The translations under genes and the position numbers were made by a program. 5,935 bases of DNA from NCBI GenBank assembly GCA_019308525.1, contig JAFDIC010000261.1, positions 1 through 5,935 of the forward strand, read 5' to 3'. Each line of letters starts with the position of its first letter. Within the stretch, counting starts at the first letter, position 1. Shown one piece after another: positions 5,833 to 5,935 of the stretch. Origin of the DNA: Deltaproteobacteria bacterium (GTDB lineage Bacteria; Desulfobacterota; DSM-4660; Desulfatiglandales; HGW-15). The notes under the pieces were generated by a model, which saw only the letters and a program-made list of their open reading frames with translations, was not told where the DNA came from and searched no databases.

Positions 5833-5935
5833 CCCGCAGCTTCTATTAGAAAATTATGGTTTAAAATCTATGAGAACAAAAAGAACCGGTTGACAGGAAC
5901 AGAGCGATAATGCTATTCATTCGTAAACAAAGATT

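Larger units (their letters stand above)
5451..5935. other. Gene-free region with no recognised coding sequence
   Basis: I see no gene here on either strand that carries a recognisable family motif, a convincing ribosome-binding site or a full-length frame. Several short open frames overlap each other, none convincing. The region contains small palindromes, listed separately, and three runs of five to seven C (5451-5456, 5494-5498, 5786-5792). No tRNA, rRNA, CRISPR array or complete insertion sequence is visible. The part around 5620-5770 appears richer in G+C than the flanks and could be a degraded gene or mobile-element remnant, but I could not match it to anything. Confidence 0.5.

Overview
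The window reads as one leftward (minus-strand) catabolic operon of an anaerobic or facultatively anaerobic bacterium. It holds four genes in the order amidohydrolase-superfamily enzyme, 885-residue Fe-S flavoenzyme, crotonase-fold enzyme and short-chain dehydrogenase (SDR); the SDR runs off the left edge. Base composition is moderate and codon use looks even across the four genes. The iron-sulphur-rich flavoenzyme and the set of CoA-thioester-type enzymes resemble gene neighbourhoods for anaerobic breakdown of aromatic, alicyclic or steroid-like acids in Desulfobacterota, syntrophs or related lineages. That taxonomic guess is inference only; no marker gene is present.

Layout from right to left: 5300-5935 contains no gene I can recognise. 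It holds a good sigma70-like promoter (5371-5400, minus), a 9-bp inverted repeat that overlaps its -35 box, an FNR/CRP-like palindrome (5437-5450) and two adjacent perfect-arm palindromes (5803-5832). Then come the amidohydrolase (4216-5247), 24 bases, the fusion flavoprotein (1534-4191), 73 bases, the crotonase (504-1460), 102 bases, and the partial SDR (1-401). Each gene has a Shine-Dalgarno-like sequence, and I see no terminator between genes, so co-transcription is likely.

How they may work together (inference): the Old Yellow Enzyme-type barrel, fed by a fused NfnB/GltD-like NAD(P)H dehydrogenase module, would reduce or oxidise a C=C bond of a cyclic or enoyl substrate. The crotonase would act on the resulting CoA thioester, although it lacks both glutamates of classical enoyl-CoA hydratases. 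The SDR would interconvert a hydroxyl and a ketone. The amidohydrolase-fold protein has an E-x-H metal motif like the decarboxylase/C-C hydrolase branch and could do a ring-cleaving or decarboxylating step. The substrate cannot be named from the sequence.

The most notable item is the fusion enzyme: an OYE/2,4-dienoyl-CoA reductase-type barrel with its own 4Fe-4S motif, joined to a complete two-cluster GltD/NfnB-like module in place of the usual smaller C-terminal flavin domain.
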